A DNA stretch of 64,000 nucleotides from Mesorhizobium sp. ZC-5 (GTDB lineage Bacteria; Pseudomonadota; Alphaproteobacteria; Rhizobiales; Rhizobiaceae): the NCBI RefSeq assembly GCF_025753855.1, contig NZ_JAOWPT010000010.1, forward strand, positions 62,001 to 126,000. The letters run 5' to 3'. The position numbers and the translations under genes are program-made. The notes beneath the pieces were generated by a model. The model ran no database searches. It saw only the letters and a program-made list of their open reading frames with translations, and had not been told where the DNA came from. Of this stretch, positions 50,898 through 59,753 are shown piece by piece. How positions within the stretch are numbered: position 1 is the first letter of the stretch; each line of letters begins with the position of its first letter.

Positions 50898-53366
50898 CTA
50901 TTTCCCTAATGGCGACAATACCGGCAATTCCGTTGCGAAATCATCAATTTCGGCCCACGGGTCGCCGGATGCCGCCAAGAGTCCCGGGAGCGAAGAATAA
51001 TTCAAATCTTCCGGAGCGTCGATGGACTCAAGATCGTTCCAGTCAAGCGGAGCCGAAGCAGGCAGATTTGTGCGGGCCCGCAACGAGTAAGGTGCGGCCG
51101 ATGTGTGGCCGCGCGCGTTTCGGTGAAAGTCGATGAAAATCAGCTTCTTGCGGTTGTTCTTGCCCATCGTCGTCGTAAACACATCCGGTGCACTGGCGGC
51201 CAGACGAGTTGCTATGGCGCTGGTCGCCTGATGCGTCTTCTTCCAGTCGAGTTTCGGTTTCACCGGCACCACAACGTGGATTCCTTTGCCTCCTGACGTC
51301 TTGACGAAAGGCGTGAGGCCGATCGCCTGAAGTTCGCCGCGGATGTGCACGGCAGCCTCGACCACCTCGCGCCACGTTATGCCCTCTCCCGGGTCGAGGT
51401 CGAAGACCAGGCGGTCAGGTTTTTCCAGGCGTTTGCGCGTCGTCCCCCAGGTATGGAATTCAACAACGCCGAATTGTGCCAGCGCCAGATACCCCTTGGC
51501 ACCCTCGACCGAGAGATAGGATTTTTCCTCGCCTTCCGAATTGGCGACCATGAACTTTTCCACCGAGGCCGGCATGCCGGTGAAGGCGTGACGCTGGTAG
51601 AAGCAGTCCTGAGGTTTTCCCGTCGGGCAGCGGACCAGCGAAACCGGCCGGTTGGCGATGTGGGGCAACATGAAATCGCCGACCAGGGCATAATAGACCG
51701 CGATGTCGAGCTTGGTCGGCCCGGATTTGCCGAACAGCCGCCGCTCCGGATTGGTAACCCAAATGGTGGCGAGATCGGCCTCGGAGATCAGCCGCTTGCG
51801 TGGTGCGATGGCCGGAGCCGACAGTTCAACGTCGCGCAGGCCCTTGAATACGGCATGGCGGAGTGCATTGTCGGCAGTGCGATTGGCGTAGTGGATGTGC
51901 GCCGAAAGCAGCGGGCGAACCCAGATCATCTCCTTGGGTGTACCATCGAGCTGGATCGCGCCGGCGCGAAGCGGCTCCAGCCGAGCAAGCAGCGCATGGG
52001 CCGTTCCCGCATCGAAGCCAGTCCCGACTTTGCCCCGATACTGCAACTCACCATCCACCCACTCGCCAAGCCCCAATGCGGCAAGGCCTTCGGCGGCTTG
52101 CGAAACCGTGTAACCGGCAATGACGAAGTCCCCGGTCTCCAATGCCTTGGTCTTGGTCCACGTCTTCGAGCGCCCGGGCTGGTAAAGTGCCGTGGCGCGC
52201 TTCGAGACGATGCCTTCCAAGCCCAGTTCCGAGGCGTGTTCGTAAAGCGGCCTGCCATCACCGACAACGTGATCGCTGAGCTGGATGGCGGAGCGCTGGG
52301 TGACATGACCGGCGAGAAATTGTGCAAGCAACTGTTTGCGCGCCTCCAGCGGCACCCTGGTCAGATCCCAGCCGTCGAGGTGGAGAAGGTCGAAAGCGTA
52401 GAAGATCAGCTTGTTGCCGGCGCCTTCCGACAGAGCGTCCTGCAGCAGGGCGAAGCGGCTGATGCCTTTGCCGTCGAGGACGACGACCTCGCCGTCTATG
52501 ACGGCGGCGCGGCACGGTAGCCGGCGAAAAGCCTCGGGCAGGTCGCCGTAACGTTTCGTCCAGTCAAGGCCACCGCGGGTGATCAAGCGGACGGCGCCGT
52601 CCGCGACATGCGCCATGGTGCGGTAGCCGTCGAACTTGATCTCGTGCAGCCAGGTTTCTCTTGTGTCGTCACCATGCGGCGGGCTGGCGATCTGTGTCGC
52701 GAGTTGCGGTTCGAGGCGGGCGGGAAGCGGAGCTTGTACCGCACCGGCAAGCACGCCGGGTTTCAGCGCGGCCGGATTTGGAACCGGCCTCGGTTTTTCG
52801 ACGAGTTCCTCGATCAGGCGACCTGATTTCACACTTTCGGGACGCGCGGCGAGAATGTCGAGGCCGGCGTCGGCAGCCAGGTCGCGCTCCTTGAACAGAA
52901 GCCAGTTCTTCTTGTTGTCCTCGCCCGGCTTGGGTTTCAGCCGCGCCAGCATCCAGCCGCCGTTGAGCTTTTCGCCGGCCAGGCGGAACTTGAAGGAACC
53001 GGTGCGCAGGCTTTTCTCGACATCGTCCATCGGCGCCCAGACGCCGCTGTCCCAAACGATCATCGGGCCGCCGCCATACTCGCCTTCCGGGATGACACCT
53101 TCGAAATCGATGTATTCTAGCGGATGATCCTCGGTCTCGACCGCCAGCCGCTTGTCGGCGGGATTGAGTGAGGGACCTCGCGGCACCGCCCAGCTTTTCA
53201 GCACGTCGCCGACCTGTAGTCTCAGATCGTAATGGTCGGCGGTTGCGTGATGTTTGTGCACGACGAAGCGGTTGCCTATTCCGGCGGATTCTCCGCCAGC
53301 CGGTTCGCGCGTCTTGGTGAAGTCGCGTTTCTCACGATAGGCGCGGAGTTTTGAGGTTGGAGGCAT
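50898..53366 (-). CDS. ligD: ATP-dependent DNA ligase LigD (PE-LIG-POL)
   Basis: This is the multifunctional end-joining ligase. The 822-residue protein has an N-terminal 3'-phosphoesterase region (about 30-160; HKHHATADHYDLRLQ and EDHPLEYIDFEG), a central ATP-dependent ligase domain with the adenylated lysine in HEIKFDGYR (Lys244) and DGEVVVLD and GLEGIVSKR further on, and a C-terminal primase-polymerase domain from about 535 (LTKLD-like start; VFDLDPGEG catalytic acid, SGGKGIHVVVP). The order PE-LIG-POL matches Pseudomonas LigD. It is the first gene of the minus operon; no promoter element was recognised in the 160 bases upstream. Confidence 0.95.
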   Translation of the reverse strand: MPPTSKLRAYREKRDFTKTREPAGGESAGIGNRFVVHKHHATADHYDLRLQVGDVLKSWAVPRGPSLNPADKRLAVETEDHPLEYIDFEGVIPEGEYGGGPMIVWDSGVWAPMDDVEKSLRTGSFKFRLAGEKLNGGWMLARLKPKPGEDNKKNWLLFKERDLAADAGLDILAARPESVKSGRLIEELVEKPRPVPNPAALKPGVLAGAVQAPLPARLEPQLATQIASPPHGDDTRETWLHEIKFDGYRTMAHVADGAVRLITRGGLDWTKRYGDLPEAFRRLPCRAAVIDGEVVVLDGKGISRFALLQDALSEGAGNKLIFYAFDLLHLDGWDLTRVPLEARKQLLAQFLAGHVTQRSAIQLSDHVVGDGRPLYEHASELGLEGIVSKRATALYQPGRSKTWTKTKALETGDFVIAGYTVSQAAEGLAALGLGEWVDGELQYRGKVGTGFDAGTAHALLARLEPLRAGAIQLDGTPKEMIWVRPLLSAHIHYANRTADNALRHAVFKGLRDVELSAPAIAPRKRLISEADLATIWVTNPERRLFGKSGPTKLDIAVYYALVGDFMLPHIANRPVSLVRCPTGKPQDCFYQRHAFTGMPASVEKFMVANSEGEEKSYLSVEGAKGYLALAQFGVVEFHTWGTTRKRLEKPDRLVFDLDPGEGITWREVVEAAVHIRGELQAIGLTPFVKTSGGKGIHVVVPVKPKLDWKKTHQATSAIATRLAASAPDVFTTTMGKNNRKKLIFIDFHRNARGHTSAAPYSLRARTNLPASAPLDWNDLESIDAPEDLNYSSLPGLLAASGDPWAEIDDFATELPVLSPLGK

Positions 53367-53534
53367 AGGTTGCGGTGAACCGTTCAGGTCATGAGTTGCA
53401 AAAGCTGTGGCCTTGAGATCATCACCGCATCGCTATCGGTATAGGCCTGAAAATTGCTCGCGCAGCAAGTACGGCCTGTGGATGTTCGCCGAAGCGCTTT
53501 GCAAATTCTCTCGGATGTGATTTATGTCTCCCCA

Positions 53535-53627
53535 CGACAGGGGTGCTCCGTATTGCCGGGGCTGAGATGCGGTCGACATGATCGCGGACCCTAAAGCTGA
53601 TCTGGATAATACCAGCGGAGCGAGGCG
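53535..53627 (+). promoter_or_regulatory. TPP (THI-box) riboswitch
   Basis: Canonical elements in order: GGGGTGCTCC near 53540, GGGGCTGAGAT near 53558, GGACCCT near 53586, and CTGATCTGGATAATACCAGCG at 53598-53618. The aptamer ends about five bases before the ykoF ATG, so binding of thiamin pyrophosphate probably blocks translation initiation. Confidence 0.92.
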
Positions 53628-53631
53628 AGCG

Positions 53632-54240
53632 ATGTTTTCCGGCGCACAGATTTCCCTTTATCCCATGACCGACGATTTCGTCGGCGTCATCCTAGGGTCG
53701 CTCGGCGCGCTCGACCCTTATCGGGACCGGTTGCGGATCGAAACCGACGACATATCGACGCTGGTGATCGGCGTTCCGGAAGTACTTTTTCCGGCGATGC
53801 GCGATCTTTTCGTCGCGGCTGCCGGCAGCGGCAAACATTGCGTGCTGTCGGCTGCGATTTCACGGGGCTGCCCTGGTGAGCCGGACGATCCGATCTGCCA
53901 CACGCCGCAGCTTGCAGGCCCGCTGGCACCACTGGAGGAGCGAAAGGCCCAAGCCCTGCTTGCGGTGGAGAACACCCCGCCAACCGGCCCGATCGTGGCC
54001 GCACAGTTCTCGCTCTACACCATGGGCATCGACCAGCACATGGACGAGATCTATGGCTGCATCGATTTCCTGAAGAACTCCGGCGTCTTCGAGAAATCGA
54101 AGAATTTCTGCACAAAACTTCGCGGCGATGCCGGAGCGATCTTCGCCACGCTCCACGAAGCATTTGTCCGGTTTGGCCCGCCCAACGGGCATGTGACCAT
54201 CGACCTGACCGTCTCAGCGAATAGCCCGACCACCCTCTAG
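53632..54240 (+). CDS. ykoF: YkoF-like thiamin/HMP-binding protein
   Basis: This is a 202-residue protein of the YkoF fold, two tandem ferredoxin-like halves, as shown by the paired openings AQISLYPMTDDFVGVILG (about residue 5) and AQFSLYTMGIDQHMDEIYG (about residue 120). Members bind thiamin or its pyrimidine precursors and accompany ThiXYZ-type importers. ATG 53632 follows the riboswitch directly; an in-frame ATG at 53578 lies inside the aptamer and is rejected. It is the first gene of the thi transport operon. Confidence 0.88.
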   Translation: MFSGAQISLYPMTDDFVGVILGSLGALDPYRDRLRIETDDISTLVIGVPEVLFPAMRDLFVAAAGSGKHCVLSAAISRGCPGEPDDPICHTPQLAGPLAPLEERKAQALLAVENTPPTGPIVAAQFSLYTMGIDQHMDEIYGCIDFLKNSGVFEKSKNFCTKLRGDAGAIFATLHEAFVRFGPPNGHVTIDLTVSANSPTTL

Positions 54241-54274
54241 GCGTCCGGCCCTTTCGCATTTTCAGGTTGTCACC

Positions 54275-55075
54275 ATGTCCTTCTCCAACCCGCCTGCCCG
54301 GCGGATCATAAGCACCGTCGGCCACATCCTTCCAGCCCTGTGTTCGGTTGGTCTGCTGATCCTTGTGTGGGAGCTCTACGCCAGGTTCTCGGGCATATCC
54401 CCGACCACGCTCCCCTCACCATCGCGTGTTCTTGCGCAAGCCGTCGTGCACCGCCATGCGCTCTGGGACAACACCGTGCCGACGGTCCGCGCCACAGTGC
54501 TCGGCTTTTCCTGCTCGCTCGCAGCAGCCTTCATCTTCTCGGTGCTGATCGACTTTTTCCGGCGGTTGCGGCGCGCGCTTTTTCCTATCTTCATCATCAG
54601 CCAGACGCTACCTCTCGTGGCCATTGCACCGCTGGTCGTCCTCTGGTTCGGCTTCGGGCTGACACCGAAAATCCTGCTGGTCGCGCTGGTCACCTTTTTC
54701 CCGATGCTGGTGGCACTCGCCCAGGGTTATGAGGCAACCGAGGAGGAAATCGAACTGCTTCTGGCGTCCATGGGCGCCCCGCGTTGGAAACGGTTCCTGC
54801 TCGCCCGGTTTCCTGCCGCACTGCCCCATTTCTTCGCAGGCCTGAGGATATCGATCACCTATGCCGTGGTTGGTGCGATCTTTGCGGAGTATGCCGGAGC
54901 GGCTCAAGGCCTTGGCATCTATATCCTCAACGCGAAGAATAATTTCCGCCCCGACCTGGTGCTAGCGGCTGTCCTGGTCAGTGCGCTGCTGACCCTCACC
55001 CTGTTCGGCGCTTCCGTTCTTGTCCAGTACGCAGCCATGCCATGGACACGGCGCGGCAGGTATACTCTCCGATGA
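54275..55075 (+). CDS. thiX: ThiX-like ABC transporter permease
   Basis: This 266-residue permease of the SsuC/TauC family has six spans and an EAA loop (ATEEEIELLLASMGAPRWKRFLL region near 150-172) preceded by the TLPLVAIAPLVVLWFGFG span. The operon partners (riboswitch, YkoF, ThiY) indicate import of N-formyl-4-amino-5-aminomethyl-2-methylpyrimidine or HMP. Its stop overlaps the thiZ start. Confidence 0.88.
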   Translation: MSFSNPPARRIISTVGHILPALCSVGLLILVWELYARFSGISPTTLPSPSRVLAQAVVHRHALWDNTVPTVRATVLGFSCSLAAAFIFSVLIDFFRRLRRALFPIFIISQTLPLVAIAPLVVLWFGFGLTPKILLVALVTFFPMLVALAQGYEATEEEIELLLASMGAPRWKRFLLARFPAALPHFFAGLRISITYAVVGAIFAEYAGAAQGLGIYILNAKNNFRPDLVLAAVLVSALLTLTLFGASVLVQYAAMPWTRRGRYTLR

Positions 55076-55830
55076 CCGCGCCGATACTGGAAATGCGCGG
55101 GATCGCGCATCGTTTTGGCGGTCTCGATGTGCTCGCCGACATTTCCCTCAATATCGCGGCAGGAGAATTCGTTTCGATCCTTGGCCCCTCTGGCGCCGGA
55201 AAGTCGACGATCCTGAGGATTTTGACAGGCGGACAACGGCCCGATCGCGGCGAGATCCTTTTCGAAGGGACAACACTGGAAGCGTCGAGGCAGCCATTTG
55301 CCTTCATGCCGCAACGCGACGCTCTGATGCCCTGGCGCCGCGTCCTCGACAACACCACGCTCGGGCTCGAAGTGCAGGGTGTGAAACGTGCCGAGGCACG
55401 GCGGCGCGTACAGCCGCTTTTTGCGGAATTCGGGCTCGAGGGTTTTGAAACGCACTACCCATCCGAACTTTCGGGCGGCATGCGCCAACGCACCGCCCTG
55501 CTGCGAACCGTGGTGCAGCAGCGCCCGATGATGCTTCTGGACGAACCCTTCGGCGCGCTGGACGCCCTGACCCGCTTCGGCATGCAGCGATGGCTGGAAG
55601 CCATGTGGACCCACCATAGCTGGACCGCCATCCTCGTCACCCACGATGTCCGCGAGGCCGTCGCCCTTTCTGACCGCATCTATGTCCTGTCTCCGCGTCC
55701 AGCGCGGATCGTCCACGAGATCGAAATCGACCTGCCCCGACCACGGACGGTGGCCGGGCCGCACCAGCCGCAGATGACGGCGATCGAAAACACGATCCTC
55801 GAACTGCTGCTTCACCCGAAGGAGGAATAG
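55072..55830 (+). CDS. thiZ: ThiZ-like ABC transporter ATP-binding protein
   Basis: The 252-residue ATPase has Walker A LGPSGAGKSTILRIL near residue 40, a Q-loop AFMPQRDALMPWRRV, the signature LSGGMRQRTALLRTV near 137, Walker B MMLLDEPFGALDA and switch LVTHDVREAV. ATG 55072 overlaps the thiX stop (ATGA). It supplies energy for pyrimidine uptake with thiX and thiY. Confidence 0.9.
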   Translation: MTAPILEMRGIAHRFGGLDVLADISLNIAAGEFVSILGPSGAGKSTILRILTGGQRPDRGEILFEGTTLEASRQPFAFMPQRDALMPWRRVLDNTTLGLEVQGVKRAEARRRVQPLFAEFGLEGFETHYPSELSGGMRQRTALLRTVVQQRPMMLLDEPFGALDALTRFGMQRWLEAMWTHHSWTAILVTHDVREAVALSDRIYVLSPRPARIVHEIEIDLPRPRTVAGPHQPQMTAIENTILELLLHPKEE

Positions 55831-55833
55831 ACC

Positions 55834-56853
55834 ATGAAACCGATTGTTCTGACCCGCCGCTCGACCCTCGCCCTTGCTCTCGCGTCGCTGGTGTTGCCTG
55901 CGCATCTCCGTGCCCAGGAACTCCGGAAGGTGACTGTGGCGCTCGACTGGACTCCCAACACCAATCACATCGGCCTGTTCGTCGCCCGCGACAAAGGCTT
56001 CTATCGCGAGGCGGGCCTCGATGTTGAGATCCTCCCCTATTCCGATACGTCGTCCGGTACACTTGTCGCCAACCATGTCGCCAATTTCGGTATCCTCAGC
56101 GCAATCGGCTTCTTCAGCCAGCGCGCCGCAGGCGCCGATCTCGTCGCCACCTATGCTGTGGTTCAAACGGAAACTGGGCGCCTGGTCTTCAACGCGGATC
56201 GTGCCGAGATCAGGCGGCCGAAAGACCTGGACGGCCTCACCTATGGAGGCTTCGGCAGCGCCTGGGAGAACGCGCTGATCGGCTCGATCATCCGCCACGA
56301 CGGCGGCGAGGGAAAATTCGAAACGGTGACGCTCGGCACCTCGGCCTATCAGGCGCTCGCAAACGGCGCGGTGGATTTTACCCTGGAGGTTTACACATGG
56401 GAAGGCGTGAAGGCCGAACTCGAGGGCGAGAAGCAACGCGCTTTCCGCTATGCCGACTACGGCGTCCCCGACGAGCACACGACATTGATCGGCTCGAGCA
56501 GCGCCTATCTGGACAAGAATCCTGACGATGCGCGCGCCTTCATGGTTGCGACCCGCCGCGGCTATGCATTCGCGGTCGATCATCCTGATGAAGCTACGGA
56601 TCTGCTGATTGCTGCCAACAGCGCCGCGATGACCGACCGAGCTCTGATCCGCGCGTCGCTCGGAGCGCTGATCGAAGGGAACTATCTCAGGGATTCCCGC
56701 GGTGCGATCGGCACTATCGATCCCGCGAAGATCAAGGCCATGGGCAGCTATCTGGTTTCCAAGGGCATTCTCAAGGATTCCGACGGCACGGCGCTAACGG
56801 AGAACCCCGATTTCTCCACCTACTTCACGAATGGCTTCATGGACGGAGACTGA
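55834..56853 (+). CDS. thiY: ThiY-like pyrimidine-binding protein (NMT1/THI5 fold)
   Basis: This is a 339-residue periplasmic binding protein with a signal peptide containing RRSTLALALASLVLPAHLRA; the twin arginine suggests possible Tat export. The mature start VTVALDWTPNTNHIGLFVARDKGFY is diagnostic of the THI5/NMT1 family, and ThiY binds the formylaminopyrimidine precursor for salvage into HMP. It ends the thi operon, 32 bases from the convergent TetR gene. Confidence 0.9.
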   Translation: MKPIVLTRRSTLALALASLVLPAHLRAQELRKVTVALDWTPNTNHIGLFVARDKGFYREAGLDVEILPYSDTSSGTLVANHVANFGILSAIGFFSQRAAGADLVATYAVVQTETGRLVFNADRAEIRRPKDLDGLTYGGFGSAWENALIGSIIRHDGGEGKFETVTLGTSAYQALANGAVDFTLEVYTWEGVKAELEGEKQRAFRYADYGVPDEHTTLIGSSSAYLDKNPDDARAFMVATRRGYAFAVDHPDEATDLLIAANSAAMTDRALIRASLGALIEGNYLRDSRGAIGTIDPAKIKAMGSYLVSKGILKDSDGTALTENPDFSTYFTNGFMDGD

Positions 56854-56885
56854 CAACTCGTAAGGGCAGAAGGCGTATCTTGAAG

Positions 56886-57554
56886 TCAACGCCGTGATCG
56901 TCGATCCGGCTTGAGGGCGAGCGCGACGATCATCTCGACCAGGTGATTCTTGAGAGAGTTCTGGCCTTCCGCGCCGAACAGTTCGTTGCCGAAAATTCTG
57001 GAAAACGTCGCCCGATTGGAGACGTTGAAGAAACTCATCGCGCTTATGTGCCAATGGAGCTCGATGGGCGCGACGTCGTCCCGGAATATCCCCGCCTCGC
57101 GCCCACGGCGGCAGATCGCCTCCAACTTCTGGATAGCTCCCGCATTGAGCAGGCGGATCAGCTCCGATTGTTCCAGATAGACCCCCTGGTGGATGTTTTC
57201 GATCATCACGATCCGGATGAAATCCGGATGGCGGCTGTGATGGTCGAAAGTGAATTCGGCGAGCAGTTTCAATGCTTCGACCGGTGACAGGTGGTCGAGT
57301 TCGAGCTCTTGCTCTCCAGTGCGGACCTGGCGGTAGGCCTCTTCGAGAACACGGCCATACAGACCAACCTTGTCGCCGAAATAGTAGTAGATCATCCGCT
57401 TCGACGTATTCGTCTTGGCGGCAATCTCGTCCATGCGAGCGCCCGAAAGTCCGTTGGCTGCGAACTCGGTCATCGCGACGGCAAGAATGTTCTTCTGGAC
57501 GCCCGCCGGGTTCTGCTTCCAGCCGCTGCGGCCATTGGCCGGCTTGTCGTCCAT
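56886..57554 (-). CDS. TetR/AcrR family regulator of the quinate/shikimate operon
   Basis: This is a 222-residue TetR protein with an N-terminal HTH (VQKNILAVAMTEFAANGLSGARMDEIAAKT, NTSKRMIYYYFGDKVGLYGRVLEEAY; about residues 19-66) and a helical ligand-binding C-terminal domain that includes SRHPDFIRIVMIENIHQG. It is divergent from the quinate/shikimate genes, and two operator-like repeats lie between the starts. Expected to repress the operon until a pathway metabolite binds. Confidence 0.85.
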   Translation of the reverse strand: MDDKPANGRSGWKQNPAGVQKNILAVAMTEFAANGLSGARMDEIAAKTNTSKRMIYYYFGDKVGLYGRVLEEAYRQVRTGEQELELDHLSPVEALKLLAEFTFDHHSRHPDFIRIVMIENIHQGVYLEQSELIRLLNAGAIQKLEAICRRGREAGIFRDDVAPIELHWHISAMSFFNVSNRATFSRIFGNELFGAEGQNSLKNHLVEMIVALALKPDRRSRR

Positions 57555-57601
57555 GATGCCTCCGCCTTTGCAGCAGACTTACAACGGGACAGCAGCTTAG
57601 C

Positions 57602-57655
57602 AAATTAACCGTTTCGTACAAAGTTGTTGACGAAATTAACCAGACGGTACAAAGT
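57602..57655. promoter_or_regulatory. Tandem operator-like repeats upstream of the quinate/shikimate operon
   Basis: Two 23-base copies share AAATTAACC, five variable bases and GTACAAAGT, at 57602-57624 and 57633-57655, with 18 of 23 positions identical. Their start-to-start distance is 31 bases, about three helical turns. Copy 2 contains the near-palindrome ACC-AGAC-GGT. They lie between the TetR start and the dehydrogenase start. Confidence 0.75.
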
Positions 57656-57707
57656 AAATGGTCGCCAGGAGGAGCTTGCAACGGCAAGCTGGCGTCCGGA
57701 GGTCCAA

Positions 57708-58637
57708 TTGGTATTAACCGCCACCAGACAAGCGGTGGAAGTCTGGGAAACCTCTCCCGGCTCGCGGCGTGTGCTGGTGGGTCTGGTGGGTCGTGGCATC
57801 CAGCTGTCGCGCACGCCCGCGATGCATGAGGCCGAAGGCAGTGCCAACCGCCTCGCCTACATCTATCGTCTGCTCGACACTGATCGCATGGGCGACAGTG
57901 TGCCAAAGCTGGCCGACGTGCTCTCCTTCGCCGAACATTTCGGGTTCAACGGCCTCAACGTCACCTTCCCCTACAAGCAGGAGATAATCCCGCTCCTGAA
58001 TGAACTATCCGGGGAGGCGGAAGCGCTCGGCTCTGTCAATACGGTGGTCCTGCGGGACGGACGGCGCATCGGCCACAACACCGACATGGTCGGCTTCAGG
58101 GAAAGCTTTCGAAGCGAAATGGCCGGCACGGTCCGCGACCGCGTGCTGCTGCTCGGCACCGGCGGAGCTGGCGCGGCGGTTGCCCACGCATTGCTCGACA
58201 GCGGCGTCGAACAGTTGCTGCTGCATGATGTCGAAGGTTCCAGGGCCGATGGGCTTGCAGCGCGGCTGGCTGCGCGTTTCGGCAAGGCGCGCATAGCCGG
58301 CGTGCCAGACCTTGCAGCCGCGACGGCGCAGGTCGACGGCATCGTCAACGCGACACCCGTGGGAATGGCCAAGTTGCCCGGCTCGCCAATCGATACAGCA
58401 TTGCTGCGGCCGTCCTGCTGGGTAGCGGACATCGTTTATTTCCCGCTGGAAACCGAACTGCTCGCCCAGGCGCGAAGGCACGGCTGCCGGACCATGAGCG
58501 GCGAAGGCATGGCTGTCCATCAGGCGGCACTGGCTTTCGAACTCTTCACCGGCATCTCGCCTGACATAGGCCGGATGAAGACGACCTTTGGCGCATTCAA
58601 GGAAGAACCCGCAGGCCAGCGGCAAAACGTGCAATGA
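57708..58637 (+). CDS. NAD(P)-dependent quinate/shikimate dehydrogenase
   Basis: This enzyme oxidises quinate to 3-dehydroquinate or shikimate to 3-dehydroshikimate. The 309-residue protein has an N-terminal substrate domain with LSRTPAMHEAEG in place of the biosynthetic AroE SXSPXMHN motif, which favours the catabolic quinate/shikimate class. It also has FNGLNVTFPYKQ with the catalytic lysine, GHNTDMVGF with the catalytic aspartate, LLGTGGAGAAVAHALL for the nucleotide, and NATPVGM. TTG 57708 follows GGAGGT at a good distance; earlier in-frame codons run back through the operator repeat and are rejected. Confidence 0.88.
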   Translation: MVLTATRQAVEVWETSPGSRRVLVGLVGRGIQLSRTPAMHEAEGSANRLAYIYRLLDTDRMGDSVPKLADVLSFAEHFGFNGLNVTFPYKQEIIPLLNELSGEAEALGSVNTVVLRDGRRIGHNTDMVGFRESFRSEMAGTVRDRVLLLGTGGAGAAVAHALLDSGVEQLLLHDVEGSRADGLAARLAARFGKARIAGVPDLAAATAQVDGIVNATPVGMAKLPGSPIDTALLRPSCWVADIVYFPLETELLAQARRHGCRTMSGEGMAVHQAALAFELFTGISPDIGRMKTTFGAFKEEPAGQRQNVQ

Positions 58638-58664
58638 ACTTGGAAAAATAATAGGGAGGAAGAC

Positions 58665-59651
58665 ATGACTTTCAAAGCAACCCGCAGACAGTTTCTCGTC
58701 GGGACCGGACTTGCAGCCACCGCGGCAGCGTTCCCGGCATTCGCCCAGGACAAACCCAAGCTGCGCTTCTCGGCCGTCTTTTCGGAGCAGGATATCCGCG
58801 CCGAGATGATGAAAATGTTCGCCGACGCCATCAAGGACGATTTCACCTTCGAGGGTTATTACGGCGGCAACCTGTTCAAGCAGGGCACCGAACTCGTCGC
58901 GCTGCAGCGCGGCAACCTCGAAATGGGTAACATAGCGCCGCAGGACATCTCCAAGCAGATTCCCGCGTGGTCGATCGTGACCGCCGGCTATCTCTTCCGC
59001 GACGCGGCGCATGTGAAAGCATTCTTCGCCAGCGAGGCAGGCGCCGAGTTGAAGAAGATGACCGAAGACCAGTTGGGCGTGAAAGTGCTCGGCCCGACTT
59101 ATTTCGGGGTGCGCCAGGTTGGCCTGAAGGGCGACAAAGAGATCAAGACACCGGCCGACCTTGCCGGCGTGAAGTTGCGCATGCCTGGCGGCGATGCCTG
59201 GCAATTCCTCGGAACCGCGCTCGGCGCCAACCCGACGCCGATGGCCTATGCGGAAGTCTATACCGGCCTGCAGACCGGTGCCATCGACGGCCAGGACAAT
59301 CCGCTGCCCAACGTCGAGAACATGAAGTTCTACGAAGTCATGAACCAGATCGTACTGACCTCGCATCTCGTCGGCTTCGATCTTCTCACCATCTCGAAGA
59401 AGGTCTGGGACGATATGGGAGCAGAGAAGCAGGCCAAGTTCCAGGCTGCGGCCGACGCGGCGATCGATTTCTCGACCGAGAAGCATCTCGCCCGCGAAAA
59501 GGAACTGCTGAACTCCTTCAAGTCGAAGGGGCTGAAGATCTACGAGCCGGACGTCGCGGCCTTCCGCAAGCATGTCCAGGAGCAATATCTCGCATCGGAC
59601 CTGGCCAAGGACTGGCCGGCCGGCATGGTCGACAAGATCAACGCGCTTTGA
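58665..59651 (+). CDS. dctP: TRAP transporter solute-binding protein (DctP family)
   Basis: The 328-residue periplasmic binding protein has a signal sequence with RRQFLVGTGLAATAAAFPAFA (possible Tat) and the DctP-family features EGYYGGNLFKQGTELVALQRGNLEM and a YTGLQTGAIDGQDNPLPNV loop near residue 205, with the typical substrate-binding arginine region LAGVKLRMPGGDAWQF. The neighbouring genes suggest quinate or shikimate as substrate, which is inference. Confidence 0.92.
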   Translation: MTFKATRRQFLVGTGLAATAAAFPAFAQDKPKLRFSAVFSEQDIRAEMMKMFADAIKDDFTFEGYYGGNLFKQGTELVALQRGNLEMGNIAPQDISKQIPAWSIVTAGYLFRDAAHVKAFFASEAGAELKKMTEDQLGVKVLGPTYFGVRQVGLKGDKEIKTPADLAGVKLRMPGGDAWQFLGTALGANPTPMAYAEVYTGLQTGAIDGQDNPLPNVENMKFYEVMNQIVLTSHLVGFDLLTISKKVWDDMGAEKQAKFQAAADAAIDFSTEKHLAREKELLNSFKSKGLKIYEPDVAAFRKHVQEQYLASDLAKDWPAGMVDKINAL

Positions 59652-59654
59652 TCT

Positions 59655-59690
59655 GAAAAGACCGGGCGGTGCGGACCGCCCGGTCTTTTC
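59655..59690 (+). terminator. Perfect hairpin between dctP and dctQ
   Basis: Bases 59655-59670 and 59675-59690 pair perfectly over 16 bp (GAAAAGACCGGGCGGT stem) around a GCGG loop. It probably terminates part of the transcripts, giving more binding protein than membrane subunits. Confidence 0.85.
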
Positions 59691-59753
59691 AACCCTTCGG
59701 TGACGCCAAGGCCGGTCGTCCCGATTGGAAGGCCTTAGCCTTCGGATGGAGGA

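Noticed and set aside
51345-52520. Plus-strand open frame of 391 codons within ligD
   Set aside because: Antisense shadow of LigD without recognisable sequence.
53578-53631. ATG at 53578 as the ykoF start
   Set aside because: It lies inside the TPP aptamer; ATG 53632 is at the correct distance after it.
54919-56583. Minus-strand open frame of 554 codons opposite the thiX end, thiZ and thiY
   Set aside because: Low-information antisense frame; thiZ and thiY are well supported.
58005-59585. Minus-strand open frame of 526 codons over the dehydrogenase and dctP
   Set aside because: Antisense of two clear genes and no ribosome site or motif.
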